From contig JARDYH010000003.1 of assembly GCA_029215795.1 (NCBI GenBank), positions 172,248,382-172,312,381 on the forward strand: DNA of 64,000 nt, given 5' to 3'. Below are positions 1 to 10,829 of this stretch, in pieces. Both the position numbers and the translations under genes were made by a program. The notes under the pieces were generated by a model. It had not been told where the DNA came from, searched no databases, and worked only from the letters and a program-made list of their open reading frames with translations. The number at the start of each line of letters is the position of its first letter. The first letter of the stretch is position 1. Source of the stretch: Anniella stebbinsi. Its lineage: Eukaryota; Chordata; Lepidosauria; Squamata; Anniellidae.

Positions 1-142
1 TTTTTGGCAACACCAGCAAGCAACTTCATATCTTAATCAATACATTAAATGAAGAGAACCATTAAAGATGAAATAAGAGTTTGGTTACATTGTATGATGC
101 ACACCATAAACATCTGTTCTCTGTGCATTTATTCCACTATAT

Positions 143-278
143 TAGGGATGGGCAACTTGTGGCTCTAAAAATGTTTTGGCCTACAACTCCCATCAGCCTC
201 TGCCCACATAGCCAATAGTGATGGATGATGGGAGTCATATGCCAAAATATCTGAAGTGTCAGAAATTCCCCACCCCTG
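143..278. mobile_element. Short palindromic hAT-like MITE
   Basis: A non-coding palindromic element. The left half holds the word CTACAACTCCCATCA and the right half an inverted, degraded counterpart (GATGATGGGAGTCATA). It begins TAGGGATGGG and ends CCCCACCCCTG. It is flanked by an 8-bp duplication with one mismatch, cactatat (135-142) and cactatac (279-286). Eight-base target duplications are typical of hAT elements. The same core word recurs near 48.1 and 49.35 kb. Confidence 0.75.
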
Positions 279-438
279 CACTATACATAGCATTAAATAC
301 CACAATCAGGTACAAAATGAAATCACTTCTGTGAGTCATTTCCTTTTCTGAAGATGACAGATAATCCATTTAATAGCTAAGAGACAAGCCCTTGAACACA
401 AAGTAGTTTCAAGCATCTGTCCCAAAACTAGTTAATAT

Positions 439-1246
439 TAGGGATGTGCACTGGATCGGGTCCGATCCACGATCCGAATCCAATCCAGGGGAAATCGGAT
501 ACAATTATCCGATTTCCGATCTCACCGCTGGGTCGGCCGATCCGATCCGGAAAGGTTCCGATCCAGATCGAATGGATCGGCGGATCAGCGGGCGCCCACT
601 GGCATCCACCGCCACTTCCATTGGCGGGCGCCAGCGGGCACCCGCTGATGCAAGCGGACAACGGGGGCAGGGGGCTTACCTTCCGGGGAGGTAAGCAGGG
701 GAGCGGGGGGAGGGGGGCCTGCGCTCTGCTTACCTTTGGGGGACGTCTGCTCCCGTCCACCGCTGGCCACTACTGCGAGCAGGCTTCGCGGCCTGCCCCT
801 AGGTAGCACGCCATGTGATGACATCACCTGGCGCGCTACTCAGGAGCAGGCTGCGAAGGCCGCTTGCAGTAGCGGCTAGCGGTGGATGGGAGTGGACGTC
901 CCCCAAAGGCAAGCAGGGGGGAGGGCCCCCCGCGCGCGCCGCTTACCTTCGGGGGACGTCCGCTTCCATCCGCCGCTGGCCGCTACTGTGAGCAGACTTC
1001 GCGGCCTGCCCCTAGGTAGTGCACCAGCGGCGGACGGGAGCGGACGGCCACGGAAGGTAAGCAGGGGAGGGGGCTTACCCCCCGGAGCCGTCTGCTTCCA
1101 TCCACTGGCGCCCGCGGGGGGGGGTAAGGAGCTTGGGGGAGGGGGCTTACCTGCTGTGGCCGTCCACAGCGGACGGCCCCGGGGGGGAGGAGGGATTTAG
1201 GCCCCCCTCACCCACTCGCCGCCATTTTTTCCTCATAGACTTGCAG
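439..1246. mobile_element. Truncated GC-rich hAT-like element (GATCCG family)
   Basis: It starts TAGGGATGTGCACTGGATCGG, followed by a subterminal block in which GATCCG/CGGATC words recur about every 10-20 bases. It then becomes a CpG-rich core with two copies of a GCGGCCTGCCCCTAGGTAG-type segment. The order matches the complete copy at 58871-60892 up to the sequence CATAGACTTGCA, where similarity stops abruptly, so the right end is missing. Open frames on both strands here follow from GC-rich composition and are not genes. No transposase is present. Confidence 0.8.
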
Positions 1247-1739
1247 AATTTTTGTACTGTGTGCTTTGATAAGATGTGTGACCAAAAACGATGCATTTAA
1301 CATGGATTCACACAGCCAGTTCACATGGTAATTTTAATGTACTACACTCTAATGTGCCACACTTGCCTTCTGTAAGCTTTCATTTCTATCAGTAGGATTT
1401 TCATGTTTAAAAGGTTCCGTGATGACAGCTGACATTTTAGACAATCAGGCTAATATGTGATAATTGCAATAATCAAGTCATCCAAATGCACCCTTATTAT
1501 TTCAAGCAATTGAGTGCAGTCCAGAGGCCTGCAATATTTCTTCCCTTATCGCATTTTGATACCACTCTGTATTTCATCTGTTATCAATCTTTCTTGTGCT
1601 CTCCCACCCTTTTGAAATAAGGGCTCTCTACTTTTGTTCCCTCCCCAATGTCATTTTCAATTGCTTTTAAGTACCCCCCTTTCATTAAAAAAATCTTTTG
1701 TCTCAACTCTTCATGCACACATTTGAGCTTGTTTTTGCG
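1247..1739. other. Unannotated AT-rich interval
   Basis: Nothing recognisable beyond ordinary AT-rich sequence. A 98-codon minus-strand open frame near 1584-1880 lacks any familiar motif and runs into the Ngaro 3' end, so I do not call it a gene. Confidence 0.5.
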
Positions 1740-2202
1740 AGTGGAGAAGAAATCACACGAAATAAGACACAGACACCAGAGCTTGGGATAAACTAGGGCC
1801 TCTTTATTTAACATGGAGATTCTCCCCTCCATGGATCTGAGCATGAACGTGCGGGAATCTCGCTTATTAATCTCAGGCAACTAGCCTGCCAATCAGGGCA
1901 AGCCACTCCATTGAACTCAGGGGTCGGGTATACCCGGCCCCCTATTCAAACAACACTTGAGTGTTTGGTGAGACCATCTGTGTCATCCACAGCCCGAGCT
2001 GCACAGCTCGGGTAGATGAGACAAGCCGGTCCCCAAAGGCAAGCCATATCCTGACACAGGAGCTGCACAGCCCCCGAGGAGCAGGGCCTCTGACTTGCCA
2101 ATCACCTTAAAGGTGCCTGAGTGCTCACCATTCCTATCCTCATCCCCCCAAAATTCCCGCACCATCCGCCAAAGAAGGGAGTCAAGCCTCAGCTTTGGCA
2201 AC
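1740..2202 (-). other. 3' UTR of Ngaro-like copy A
   Basis: Non-coding stretch after the SGNH stop codon (2203-2205). It carries a minus-strand AATAAA at 1803-1808, followed by GGCCCTAGTTTATCCCAAG. The 3' end of copy B near 40926-40950 has nearly the same arrangement. A short hairpin, CCCGAGCTGCACAGCTCGGG, lies around 1991-2010. Confidence 0.6.
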
Positions 2203-2750
2203 CTACCCCCACCTGAACTGGAAGAATTCCAGCAGGGCCACGCTCAGATCCTGCAGGAAAATGTCATTCCCTGCATCGGAGAGATGAACTCCGTCTGCCC
2301 TGTATAAATCCCCTCTGGCAATTAGAATATCTGGGTGTGGGATAGTTACTCCTCGCCGGTCATGAAAGAATAACCTAAATTCCCTAGTAACATTTTAACT
2401 GCCCTATTTACACAGTGGGCGTTCCAACCTTCACGCCATTGAACTCTAGGGAGCATGTTCGACCACACTATCCAAGTGTCCGGCCACTGGCTCCATATGA
2501 ACTCGAAATCTAACTTAGCTTGTATAATCAGGGCCTTCCCCTTAGAAGGCCCAAGTCATTACCACCCAAGTGTACACCAACACCTTGGGCACCATGGGCA
2601 CATTACCAGATGTGAACAGCAGGTGGAGGAGACCTCCACAGCGCAAGCCGCACCTTCCCAACCACTGGACGGAGGCTGATGGACCGAGACCCAGCTGTGT
2701 GCCGGCAGCTGCTCGCGTCACCCTACGGCTGGCCCAGAACACCCACTGTG
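2203..2750 (-). pseudogene. SGNH-hydrolase domain of Ngaro-like copy A (C-terminal part)
   Basis: Reading the minus strand leftward from the L1 insertion gives a stretch with WLGRCGLR, then after a frameshift VHLGGNDLGLL (the SGNH block-III GGND motif). Further on comes RADGVHLSDAGND (block V, with the Asp and His of the catalytic dyad region) and a stop at 2203-2205. The same blocks occur in the same order in copy B (WLGRRGMRW, IHLGGNDLG, RPDGVHLSE). SGNH hydrolases are serine esterases/lipases; an accessory hydrolase of this type is known in some Ngaro retrotransposons, with an unclear role. At least two frame disruptions and the L1 insertion make it non-functional. Confidence 0.75.
2736..2750 (+). 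repeat. Left target-site duplication of L1
   Basis: AGAACACCCACTGTG, identical to 8605-8619 directly after the L1 poly-A tail. This defines both L1 ends and indicates target-primed insertion without later flank decay. Confidence 0.92.
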
Positions 2751-3379
2751 GGGGGGCGTGACCTAGCAGGACATGGAATAGGTCGCAAATCCTTCGTCCT
2801 CCGAAAGAAGCAGTGAATTAATTGTAAATTCCCTATCCTAAAAGAGCGGTTTGCTACATACAAGTCTGCTATGGAGAGGGGAAAGCTTGCTAAAGAGACA
2901 AGAAGATTTATGGCTTTATAATCGGCATGAATGAGGGAGGTGACGGACCGGCAGCTTTGAAGTACGGTGAAGGTAAATAAAGGATGTATTTACGATTGCT
3001 GGCTGATTGAATAGACTGTAAGAGAACAGAAAGATTGCTAACACTTAGAAAAGAGACTTTTAAGCTTTGGAGAGTTTTAAGCTTTTAAGCGTCGAAAGAT
3101 TGTTGTTGTATAACTGTTCTGCTGAGAGGAGGGGCTAATTCTGCCCGACGAGAATCGAAACTAACTGTGCCAGTCTTGGCAATTAAAAGAACAATTAAAA
3201 GACTATAAGTGATTAAAACTTGTCAGCCTTGGCAATTAAAAGAACAATTAAAAGATTATAAGTGATTAAAAGGCTGTCCGGGAGACAGAGAAGCCAGAGG
3301 GTGTGAAGAGGAAAAGACTTTGATCCCTGGCTAGAAGTAGCTGTGTCCCTATCGGATAGGCTTGAAGGGTACATGATTT
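2751..3379 (+). promoter_or_regulatory. L1 5' UTR
   Basis: Non-coding leader starting GGGGGGCGTGACC, directly after the target duplication. It contains a direct tandem repeat of about 53 bp (units starting at 3175 and 3228, each CTTGGCAATTAAAAGAACAA and onward). L1 5' UTRs normally carry an internal promoter, so transcription from here is inferred, not seen. Confidence 0.75.
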
Positions 3380-4393
3380 ATGAGCAAGAAGAAAATAACT
3401 TCTTGGAATAGACCCAAGGGTGATCGGCCGTCTGATAGAAGCTACAGGCTTGTCCGTACTGACAAAATGTCGGAGGCTGAAAAGACAAAGAAACAATCCC
3501 CTAGTCATGCCGGAAATGCCAGTGCTAAGATTGGAACTAAGCCAGGTGCAATTCCTAAAACAACCACAGGGAGGCAAGCTGACCCAACAGATGAGCTGAT
3601 TCAGAATATCCAAAAGATGCTCGATGCAGCTATAGTAAAGCAGGATGGAAATATTCAGCAGGCGTTGTTTGAGCAAGAAGAACGATTAATTAAAAGGATT
3701 ACCGAGTCACAACAGCAACTCTTGGCAGGCCTTCAAAAGGTGGAGAAAGAGGTTGGAGCTTTGCAGGAAGAAACTGGAGAACTAAAGGTTTTATATAAGA
3801 AACAAGAGGAACAGCTAACGCATCAGGATTTACGGCTTATCGCGATGGAAGACAGAGACCGAAGAGCAAATATACGCATAAGATCTTTCGAGGAGCAGCA
3901 AGGGGAGACCCTTAACAGTATAAGAGAGTTAATTTTGGCATGGGTCAAACAATTAGAACCACAGGAAGATTGGAAAATGGAAGATATCGAGCGGGCCCAT
4001 AGGGTGGGATATGGAAAGACAAGAGAGCACCCAAGAGACATTATTGTGAAATTTGCTAATTACTACAAAAAAGAAAAATTAATGCAAGCAGTTAGAAGTC
4101 AAGGTCAACCAACGCTTCAAGCAATACCAATTCAGGTTTTCCAGGATTTGTGCCCTCAGACGGTGCAGTGGAGGAAGAGCGTTAAAATATGCACAACGGC
4201 ACTGAAGAGGAAATCGATCTCCTACAATTGGGGATATCCAGTTTTCTTGAGATTTAAGTGGAATGGGAAGCAGCAAAGAATAACATCTTGTGAGCAAGGC
4301 ATTGAGCTATTGGAGGAGCTGGGCATAATGGATGCCACATCGGCTGGAGAAGAGAAGCAAGAAGAAGGCGCGGCAGGAGGGAGTAATGAATAG
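3380..4393 (+). CDS. L1 ORF1 protein (RNA-binding, nucleic-acid chaperone)
   Basis: A 337-residue intact frame. The first 60 residues are basic and polar. Residues about 70-150 have a heptad-like, Glu/Lys/Gln-rich stretch (coiled coil for trimerisation). An RRM-like segment follows (RRANIRIRSFEE, then IERAHRVG, then RDIIVKFANYYKKEKL), and then the C-terminal domain (QVFQDLCPQTVQWRKS to LRFKWNGKQQR). This is the standard vertebrate L1 ORF1p order and length. A second ATG at codon 30 (3467) could also serve as start; I kept the upstream one because the frame is open and lysine-rich from it. It would coat L1 RNA in cytoplasmic particles. No frame lesions are visible, unlike ORF2. Confidence 0.9.
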   Translation: MSKKKITSWNRPKGDRPSDRSYRLVRTDKMSEAEKTKKQSPSHAGNASAKIGTKPGAIPKTTTGRQADPTDELIQNIQKMLDAAIVKQDGNIQQALFEQEERLIKRITESQQQLLAGLQKVEKEVGALQEETGELKVLYKKQEEQLTHQDLRLIAMEDRDRRANIRIRSFEEQQGETLNSIRELILAWVKQLEPQEDWKMEDIERAHRVGYGKTREHPRDIIVKFANYYKKEKLMQAVRSQGQPTLQAIPIQVFQDLCPQTVQWRKSVKICTTALKRKSISYNWGYPVFLRFKWNGKQQRITSCEQGIELLEELGIMDATSAGEEKQEEGAAGGSNE

Positions 4394-4637
4394 ACCTTAA
4401 TAAATATTGTAAGAGGGATAGGGAGAAGAAGAGATATGGAGGGGAGGGTAGACTTTATTCCGGAATGTTGGGCCGAGTTCCCCCCCCCCAAGAGTTCTAA
4501 GAAGATTGGGACCAATGCCCAGGAAGCTGGTGAGGAGGGGGGTGAAATTGGGGGTGAATGTGGGGGGGAGGGTTAGGGAGGGGGGGAATGGGTCACACAG
4601 AGGGAGACCGACTTAAAGATTTGTGTGAAAGAAAGAG

Positions 4638-7600
4638 ATGGAAAATAAACTTAGATTGGCAACATTGAATGTTAAAGGGCTAGGAACAGTAATTAAAAGG
4701 AAAAGGATTGAAATGTTATTAAAGAAAAAAAAATAGATGTAATTTTTTTACAGGAAACTCATCAGGCCAAAGATGGAGTTAATGAGCTTCGAATGAGGGA
4801 GGTGGGCGTTTATGAGAAGGCATATGGAACTTCGAAATCGAGAGGGGTGGCAACAATAATTTCAAAGACATGTGGTATAACTATTCAAAGTGTAAAGAAA
4901 GACAAAAATGGAAGGTTTCTTATTATGTTCTGCAAGTTGGGAGAAGAGGAATATGTATTGGTGAATGTTTATGCTCCAAATGGGAAACAAATGGAATTTA
5001 TTGATGAAGTATTTAACGTGTTGGGAGAAGTGGGCAAAAAGCATATGGTGATGGCAGGTGACTTTAATATGGTACTAGATATAGGGAAAGATAGGGATAA
5101 CATATTAAAAGATATTAAGAGGGTGGGGAAGACAGAGTTAAGCAAATTAATGGAAGGGAAAGAATTATTGGATGTGTGGAGAGTTTTAAGAGGGGAAGAA
5201 AGGAAATACACCTTCTATTCACAGAGATTTAAGAGTTATTCAAGGATAGATTACATGTTTGTATCAAAAAATATGTTACCCAAAATTATAGATTGTGATA
5301 TTGGAGTTATTAAGGTTACTGACCACGCGTTAATGACAATGGACATGGCAATCAAGAAAGACTATAGACAAGCGAAGAGATGGAGATTGGATGTAAGGTT
5401 GGTGAATAAAAAATACATAAGGGAGAAAATAAAGAAAGAACTGCAGGAAATGTGGGAGATTAATGAGAAAGAGAATAACCGGCAAGACATATTATGGGAT
5501 ACAATGAAAGCTGTGGTAAGAGGGATTTGTATTAGGGAAAGTTGCACATTAAAACAACAACAGGAAGCTCAAAATAAAAAGATTGAAGAGGAGGTAAGGA
5601 GTTTGGAAGATAAGTTAAAGGAGACAAAAGATAAACGCCTAATTGCCCAAATTCAAGCTAAGAAAAAGGAATTAGAGAAAGATAAATTAGAACAAGTTCA
5701 AAAAAATTTGTTGTATTTAAAAAGAGATTTTTTTGAATATAGCAACAGGAATTCTAAGATGCTGGCCAGATCCACACAGTTGGAAAAGGCTAAGAATATG
5801 ATAGGGACAATAAAAGACAAGTCAGGGAATAGTTGTAATTTAATGAAAGATAAATTAAATATATTTAAGGAATTTTATAGTGAATTATATACATCAGGAT
5901 CGGGATCGCAAGATAAGGTAGTGGAATATGTAGAGAGGAATTGGAAATTAAAATTACAGAAGCAGGATAGGGATTATATGGAAGGTTTAGTTACTGAAAA
6001 AGAGATAGAGGGAGTTATTGATAAACTGAAAGGAGGGAAATCACCAGGAATGGATGGATTGGGGTCGGAGTATTATAAGCTTTTTAAAGAAATTTTAATA
6101 CCAAGATTAAAGAAATTATTTAATACTATAATAGAAGGGGGGAAGGCCCCACCATCATGGGATCATTCCCTGATTATATTAATTCCGAAACCAGGTAAGG
6201 ACTTAACGGATCCCGCATCATACAGACCAATTTCCTTAATAAATCAAGATTCAAAGATTTTTACAGCAATAATGGCAAAAAGAATGGCCACATTTATTAG
6301 TAAATATATTAAAAAAGATCAGTGTGGATTTATTCCGGGTAGGCAAATGTCTAATTTAATGGGAAGAGTATTAAATATAATTAGTATTATAAAAAAAAGG
6401 CATTTAAAAGCAGGCTTGCTAGCAGTGGATATATTCAAGGCCTTTGATTGTGTGGAATGGCCAGCACTCAAAACAATATTAAGAACATTTGGGTTTGGAG
6501 ATAAATTTATGGGAGTGATGGATAAGTTGTATAAAAACAATAAAGCGGAAATAATGGTTAATGATGGGTTAACACAACAGATTACACTAGCCCGAGGAAC
6601 TAGGCAGGGATGTCCTCTTTCACCGATCTTATTTGCAATAGTAATAGAAGTTTTGGCAAATGTAATAAGAGAAGATGAAAGAGTGAAGGGGATAGGAAGA
6701 AAGGAGAAGATTAAAATGAATATGTTTGCGGACGATACTTTATTGACAGTAGAGGATCCCTTAGGGAGTGCAGAGGTGATTAAGAAACATTTAAGAGAAT
6801 TTGGAGAAACTACGGGATTACAAGTAAATTGGGGGAAGTCAGAAATGATGTTATTTAATTATAACAAGGAAGAGCTGGAAGAAGGTAAGGTTAAGTTGGG
6901 TCTTAGACTTAAAAATATAGTACGATATTTAGGGATTAATATTGATAGAGATTTAGAAAGGCTAGAGGAACTTAACTTGGTAGCTTTAAAAAAAGAAGTA
7001 GGGGAGAAATTAGAAGTATATAAGAAATTAAAACATTCTTGGTTTGGTAGAATAGCAATTGTTAAAATGAAGATTTTACCTAAGATTAATTTTTTGTTTA
7101 GAATGTTACCAATTAAAATATCAGATGTAGAGCTGAAAAGTTGGCAAAATATAATTAACGCATATTGTAATGGGGATAAGAAAGCTAGGATTAATAAAGG
7201 GTTATGGTACAAGGCTCAAAAGAAGGGAGGTTTAGGACTTCCAAATATTAAGTATTATTATATAGCTAATCAGTTAAGATACGTTATAAGCTGTATTCTA
7301 GGGGAGGAAGATTTGGAGTGGTTGGAGACGCAAACGGGGGAAATAGATTATAAATTGAAAAATATTTTTTTAAAAAAAATTCAAAAGAGAGAATTAAAGG
7401 GACTGGACAACCCTTTGTTGGTAAATATAGTGGAGATCTGGGAGAAATTTAGGGGGAAGTTGATACCAGGAGATTCACCACATGCCCCGGTGGTAGTAGT
7501 GGAGAATTTCCCAAGAGTGTTAAAAGTGGAGATTGAAGCGAGATTGAAAGATAAGGAAATAATTAAGTTAGGGAAGTGGATGGAAAATTTGAAGGATAAT

Positions 7601-8472
7601 GAGCAAATTAAAGAGTTATTGATAGGTCAAAAATCAGCATGGTTTAAATGTATACAATTAGGGAAATGGACTCAGGAATGGAAATTGAAAAATAAAAAGT
7701 GTAGAAATAATACAAGATTTGAAGACTTAATAGAGTCAAAAGGTAGGAAAGAAGAAAAGAAAAATAAGAAAGGGTTGACTAGCGAGATATATAAATTATT
7801 GATTGAGGAGGAATTTCAAAATTCACTTAAAGCAATAAAAAAGGTTTGGGAAGAGGATGTAAATGGAGAAATTAAGGAATACAACTGGGAGAGGTTGTGG
7901 AATGCAAGAATGTTAAAAATGCTATCGATCAGAATTAAGGAGAATTTTTATAAGGTATTGTGGAGATGGTATCTAACACTGGTTAGATTTCACCAGATAG
8001 ACAAAAAATATCTAAAAGTTGTTGGAGGGGATGCCAGGAGGTTGGACCTTATTACCATATGTGGTGGAGCTGTGAATATGTACAAAAATTTTGGGAAAGG
8101 GTATTTAAGGAAATAAGTGAAATATTGGGAAGTAAAGTGGAATTAAACCCGAAGCTTGCTCTACTAGCAATATGGGATAAAGGGGAAGAGGATAAAAATA
8201 AGAGAGAATTGATAAACAACCTCCTGACACCTGTTAGATTAATGATCGCAAAAAATTGGAAAGGACAAGGAAGCTATACAATAGAAGAATGGTATAAAGA
8301 AATATGGGATATGGCACTGAATGATATGCTGACTTGTAAAATGAAATTAAAGAGGGGAATGTCCGGTAAAAATGATTTTGGGGAAATATGGAGTCCCCTG
8401 TTGGAATATGTATTAAGATCGGGGAAGGGACAAACACCTTCAAAAGAGTCGATAAATTTCTGGATAGAATAA
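4638..8472 (+). pseudogene. L1 ORF2 (endonuclease and reverse transcriptase), two frameshifts
   Basis: The ATG at 4638 opens a frame that hits a TAG at 4734-4736, right after a run of nine A. The next frame carries on to 8116, and the final part is in a third frame to 8472. Endonuclease signs: LATLNVKG, IFLQETH, AGDFNMVLD, SRIDYMFVS, VTDHALM. RT signs: ILIPKPGKD, SYRPISLIN, DQCGFIPGRQ, LAVDIFKAFD, TRQGCPLSPILFA and the catalytic MFADDT near 6721-6738. A Cys-rich C-terminus (CWRGC, then MWWSCEY) lies just after the second shift, near 8014-8022. Total span fits the usual L1 ORF2 of about 1,275 residues. Both lesions look like a one-base loss in an A tract. If they are sequencing errors, the gene is intact. 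Confidence 0.92.
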
Positions 8473-8604
8473 AAGATTAAGAGAAGGTCTCCTGGATTGG
8501 GGGTGCACGGGGGGGAATGTGGAGGATTATGTATGTATTTTATGTGTTGTTTATGTTATTATGTTGAAATTAATAAAATTATTTCAAAAAAAAAAAAAAA
8601 AAAA
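8473..8604 (+). other. L1 3' UTR, polyadenylation signal and A tail
   Basis: A short G-rich 3' UTR, AATAAA at 8572-8577, and an uninterrupted A run at 8586-8604. The tail is immediately followed by the right target duplication. Confidence 0.9.
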
Positions 8605-8619
8605 AGAACACCCACTGTG
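8605..8619 (+). repeat. Right target-site duplication of L1
   Basis: AGAACACCCACTGTG, a perfect copy of 2736-2750. Confidence 0.92.
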
Positions 8620-9665
8620 TTCACTGGCGAGGACCTTCCAGGCGCTGGTCTCCTCCTATGCCCTGCAGAAGACAAATATATGTGCACCATATACTCCTGA
8701 GTGCCCATTTCCAAAAATAAGCCTTGAAGGCACCGGGCCGCCATCTCCCTATGGCGCGTATCTTAGCACTGCCCATCCCTATTGCGGCCACAGTAGATGC
8801 TGCAGCAATCGTAAATGAATGGATGCCAAATGGTAATTTCCCAAACCTAGTGCCCTTAATGCCTTCTTTGCCACCATCCAGAACTGATATGTAGTTAATG
8901 GGGACTTGTTTAAATGACAGGAGACGAAGCCAGGCTCGCTTCCCCTGAAAGCCAAGTAGCAGTTCAGGACTGCAACGGGGCAGAGCTCCCTAAGTGGGGC
9001 CTCTGCCAACGGAATGAATGAGCCTCTGCCTCCCTGAACAGTCTTAGACCTTTGCAGCCCTAGGACTACCTTGTCCTCCAATCTCTGCACATTTCCCCAC
9101 TGCAGTGCTCCGCCTGCTTGATCTGACTTGGAGCATGCGAGCAATTCCCCAATTCTAAACACGTCAGAAAAGGCAGTAACAGCCAAGGCATGGAATAACG
9201 CCTGTTCAAATACTGAAAGCAGAGGGATACCCATTGCCTTTCAACCAATTAATAAGTCGGGGGGAATAGGCTGACGTGACTCAGGAGCAGGCAGGGCCAA
9301 CGTAGCCCATCCCTCAAGCATCTTTCTTATGCGGAAGCCCTACGTGACGCCAGGCCACCCATATGCCTTTAACATAAATGAGAGTCCAGCCAGCTTACTT
9401 CTGATGTTATGAGTGGACAGGCCAGTGCGGTGTAAAACCACACAGAACTCTATCAAGTGCTCTATTGGAATAGGCCAGAGGACTGGAAGCTGCCGCCTGG
9501 GCCTGAAAACACTGAACTCCCTACCTGCTCTCTCTTAAGCTGTACGTGTGCTGGGAGCCGCCGATCTCATAATGGCTTCCGCCACCTCACCTCTCCAAGA
9601 CCCCATAGAAAACTGAGCATGGGATCTGGGGGCAACCTGGCTGTGGAATCTGGACATCCTGAACC
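8620..9665 (-). pseudogene. Tyrosine recombinase of Ngaro-like copy A
   Basis: Read on the minus strand from about 9665: an N-terminal core-binding part (APSTRTA, WPIPIEHLIEFC, HNIRSKLAGLSF, GFRIRKMLEGWA), then the catalytic part (TAFSDVFRIGELLACSKSD with the first Arg, RELCPVAVLNCYLAF, TTYQFWMVAKKALRALGL). The box expected as H-x-x-R reads HSFTIAAAST, so the second catalytic Arg is gone. A candidate Tyr follows in GRWRPGAFKAYFW. Frames are broken around 8830 and again before the YR N-terminus. Tyrosine recombinases integrate the cDNA of DIRS-order elements in place of a DDE integrase. Left of 8690 the sequence passes into the start of the SGNH domain, cut by L1. Confidence 0.8.
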
Positions 9666-10359
9666 ATTGTGCTAGCAGCAGTAGCTGTTTCTGTCTCACG
9701 GACTTATGCTTCCGGTACTGGTTCCTTTGAAGTCATCACTTGCTCCACACGTGTTTCAAAATCCCCAACTGGGGCCATAGTTTCTCTCCTAGATCCCCAA
9801 GCACACTGGGCCAACTTCAGGAACCTGTATATCTGGCTACATGACCCGGTGTTCCCGACTTCATTATCCAGCCCAGGAATATGGTGGCCAAAATAGAGAT
9901 TGCTTGATGGCTACCAGGACTCATGGACCTGTCAGTCCCATTCCTGAGGTTCCTTAGAGGACAAAGAAGGAACGACGTGAACAATGGCCAGCTGTCAGGC
10001 CAAAATGAACATAGGTTAATAACTTTGGTCCAAAACCCAATCACTACTGCAAAAGGAAAGATCTCTAGGAATAACCAATCTTGACATTATAGCTTCTATA
10101 GTATGCCAACCAGTGCTAATACCCATAAGTAATAAGCATGGCATCTTAATGGATTAAACCATGGGAACACTTTAAGATGTGCAAAGGAGGATAAGGGATA
10201 AGCCTAAAACATGGCTGGCCTTTACATCACTAACTTAGTTCTGGTTCCAATGCTCACTGGTTCTAGGCTAAACAGGGCCCCTTAAGAAGGGCTCTAAACT
10301 ATCAAAGAATGCCTTCCCTATACAGGTAATTGGCAGAAGGGCCAAGCTCTGAATTTACC
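9666..10359. repeat. Degraded interval holding first copy of an approximately 300-370-bp direct repeat
   Basis: About 9770-10140 resembles 10830-11130 in the same orientation. Shared landmarks in the same order are the words AGATCCCCA-GCACAC, CAACTTCAG-AACCTG, CTACCAGGACT/CAACCAGGACT and ATCACTACTGCAAAA. No coding motif was recognised. It may be a Ngaro internal or terminal segment, but that is unproven. Confidence 0.4.
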
Positions 10360-10800
10360 TATTGACTTTTGGCATTACTCTATGGGCATCCCTACCCTCA
10401 CAGTTCCAGCGCACAGGGAGCAAGTTCTCTGGCTATCCAGGTATCTCCCAAGTCTGCCCTAGCCTGTAAAGTTGAGGACTTCCGGTCTAGGGACCCTATG
10501 GGCACCATAGCTGCAGCGGGGCAGAAACCATTTATAGAGGAGATGCCACTACAGCATGCCTAGCTTGCCACCCCACCAGGATGGAGGCCAACTGACCAAG
10601 ACCAAACTGTGAGACAACAATTGCTCGTGTCATTCTCAAGCTGGCCCAGATGCCTTGCTGCCTCAGCAGATTAGGATCCACATGGTCTGTAGTGTCCTTC
10701 ACCAATCTGCCTTGACTAGGACGGGCCATAAGGTCTAAAACTCCTCTCTTTAGTTCTGAAAAACTAAATTCCCTATCTACTCGGTGGTATGCCATCACGG
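10360..10800 (-). pseudogene. Second Ngaro-like SGNH/YR-region relic
   Basis: Positions about 10575-10650 align in the same orientation with 2660-2740 (the SGNH part of copy A): both read GGATGGAGGC-like, then GACCAAGACC or GACCGAGACC, then GCTCGTGTCA or GCTCGCGTCA, then GCTGGCCCAGA. This suggests a further fragment of a related element on the minus strand. No continuous frame or complete active-site block was found, so the call rests on nucleotide similarity only. Confidence 0.4.
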
Positions 10801-10829
10801 GTCACATGGCTTGGGTCATTGCTTGTCCC

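Larger units (their letters stand above)
2751..8604 (+). mobile_element. Full-length L1 LINE retrotransposon
   Basis: A complete non-LTR element of about 5.85 kb: 5' UTR with a G-rich start, ORF1 (3380-4393), a spacer of about 244 bp, ORF2 (4638-8472, two frameshifts), a short 3' UTR with AATAAA and a pure A tail (8586-8604). Perfect 15-bp target duplications flank it. L1 encodes an RNA-binding ORF1 protein and an endonuclease/reverse-transcriptase ORF2 protein that act in cis on their own RNA. It sits inside the SGNH-hydrolase domain of an older minus-strand Ngaro-like element. Full length, intact ORF1 and perfect duplications point to a young insertion. Confidence 0.95.
1740..9700 (-). mobile_element. 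Ngaro-like tyrosine-recombinase retrotransposon, copy A, interrupted by L1
   Basis: A degraded minus-strand element. Reading right to left it contains a tyrosine recombinase (about 9665 to 8690), an SGNH-hydrolase domain (about 8690 to 2203, split by the L1 at 2751-8604) and a 3' UTR ending near 1740. The order YR then SGNH hydrolase matches copy B at 34955-40990 and is known from Ngaro-group DIRS-order retrotransposons of vertebrates. Its 3' end (AATAAA on the minus strand at 1803-1808, then GGCCCTAGTTTATCCCAA) matches the 3' end of copy B. Reverse transcriptase and gag were not recognised to the right of 9700. The boundaries are approximate. Confidence 0.75.

Noticed and set aside
444..1200. 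CpG-island-like segment with several open frames, resembling a gene promoter or first exon
   Set aside because: The sequence is a truncated copy of the hAT-like element at 58871-60892, so composition and frames come from the transposon.
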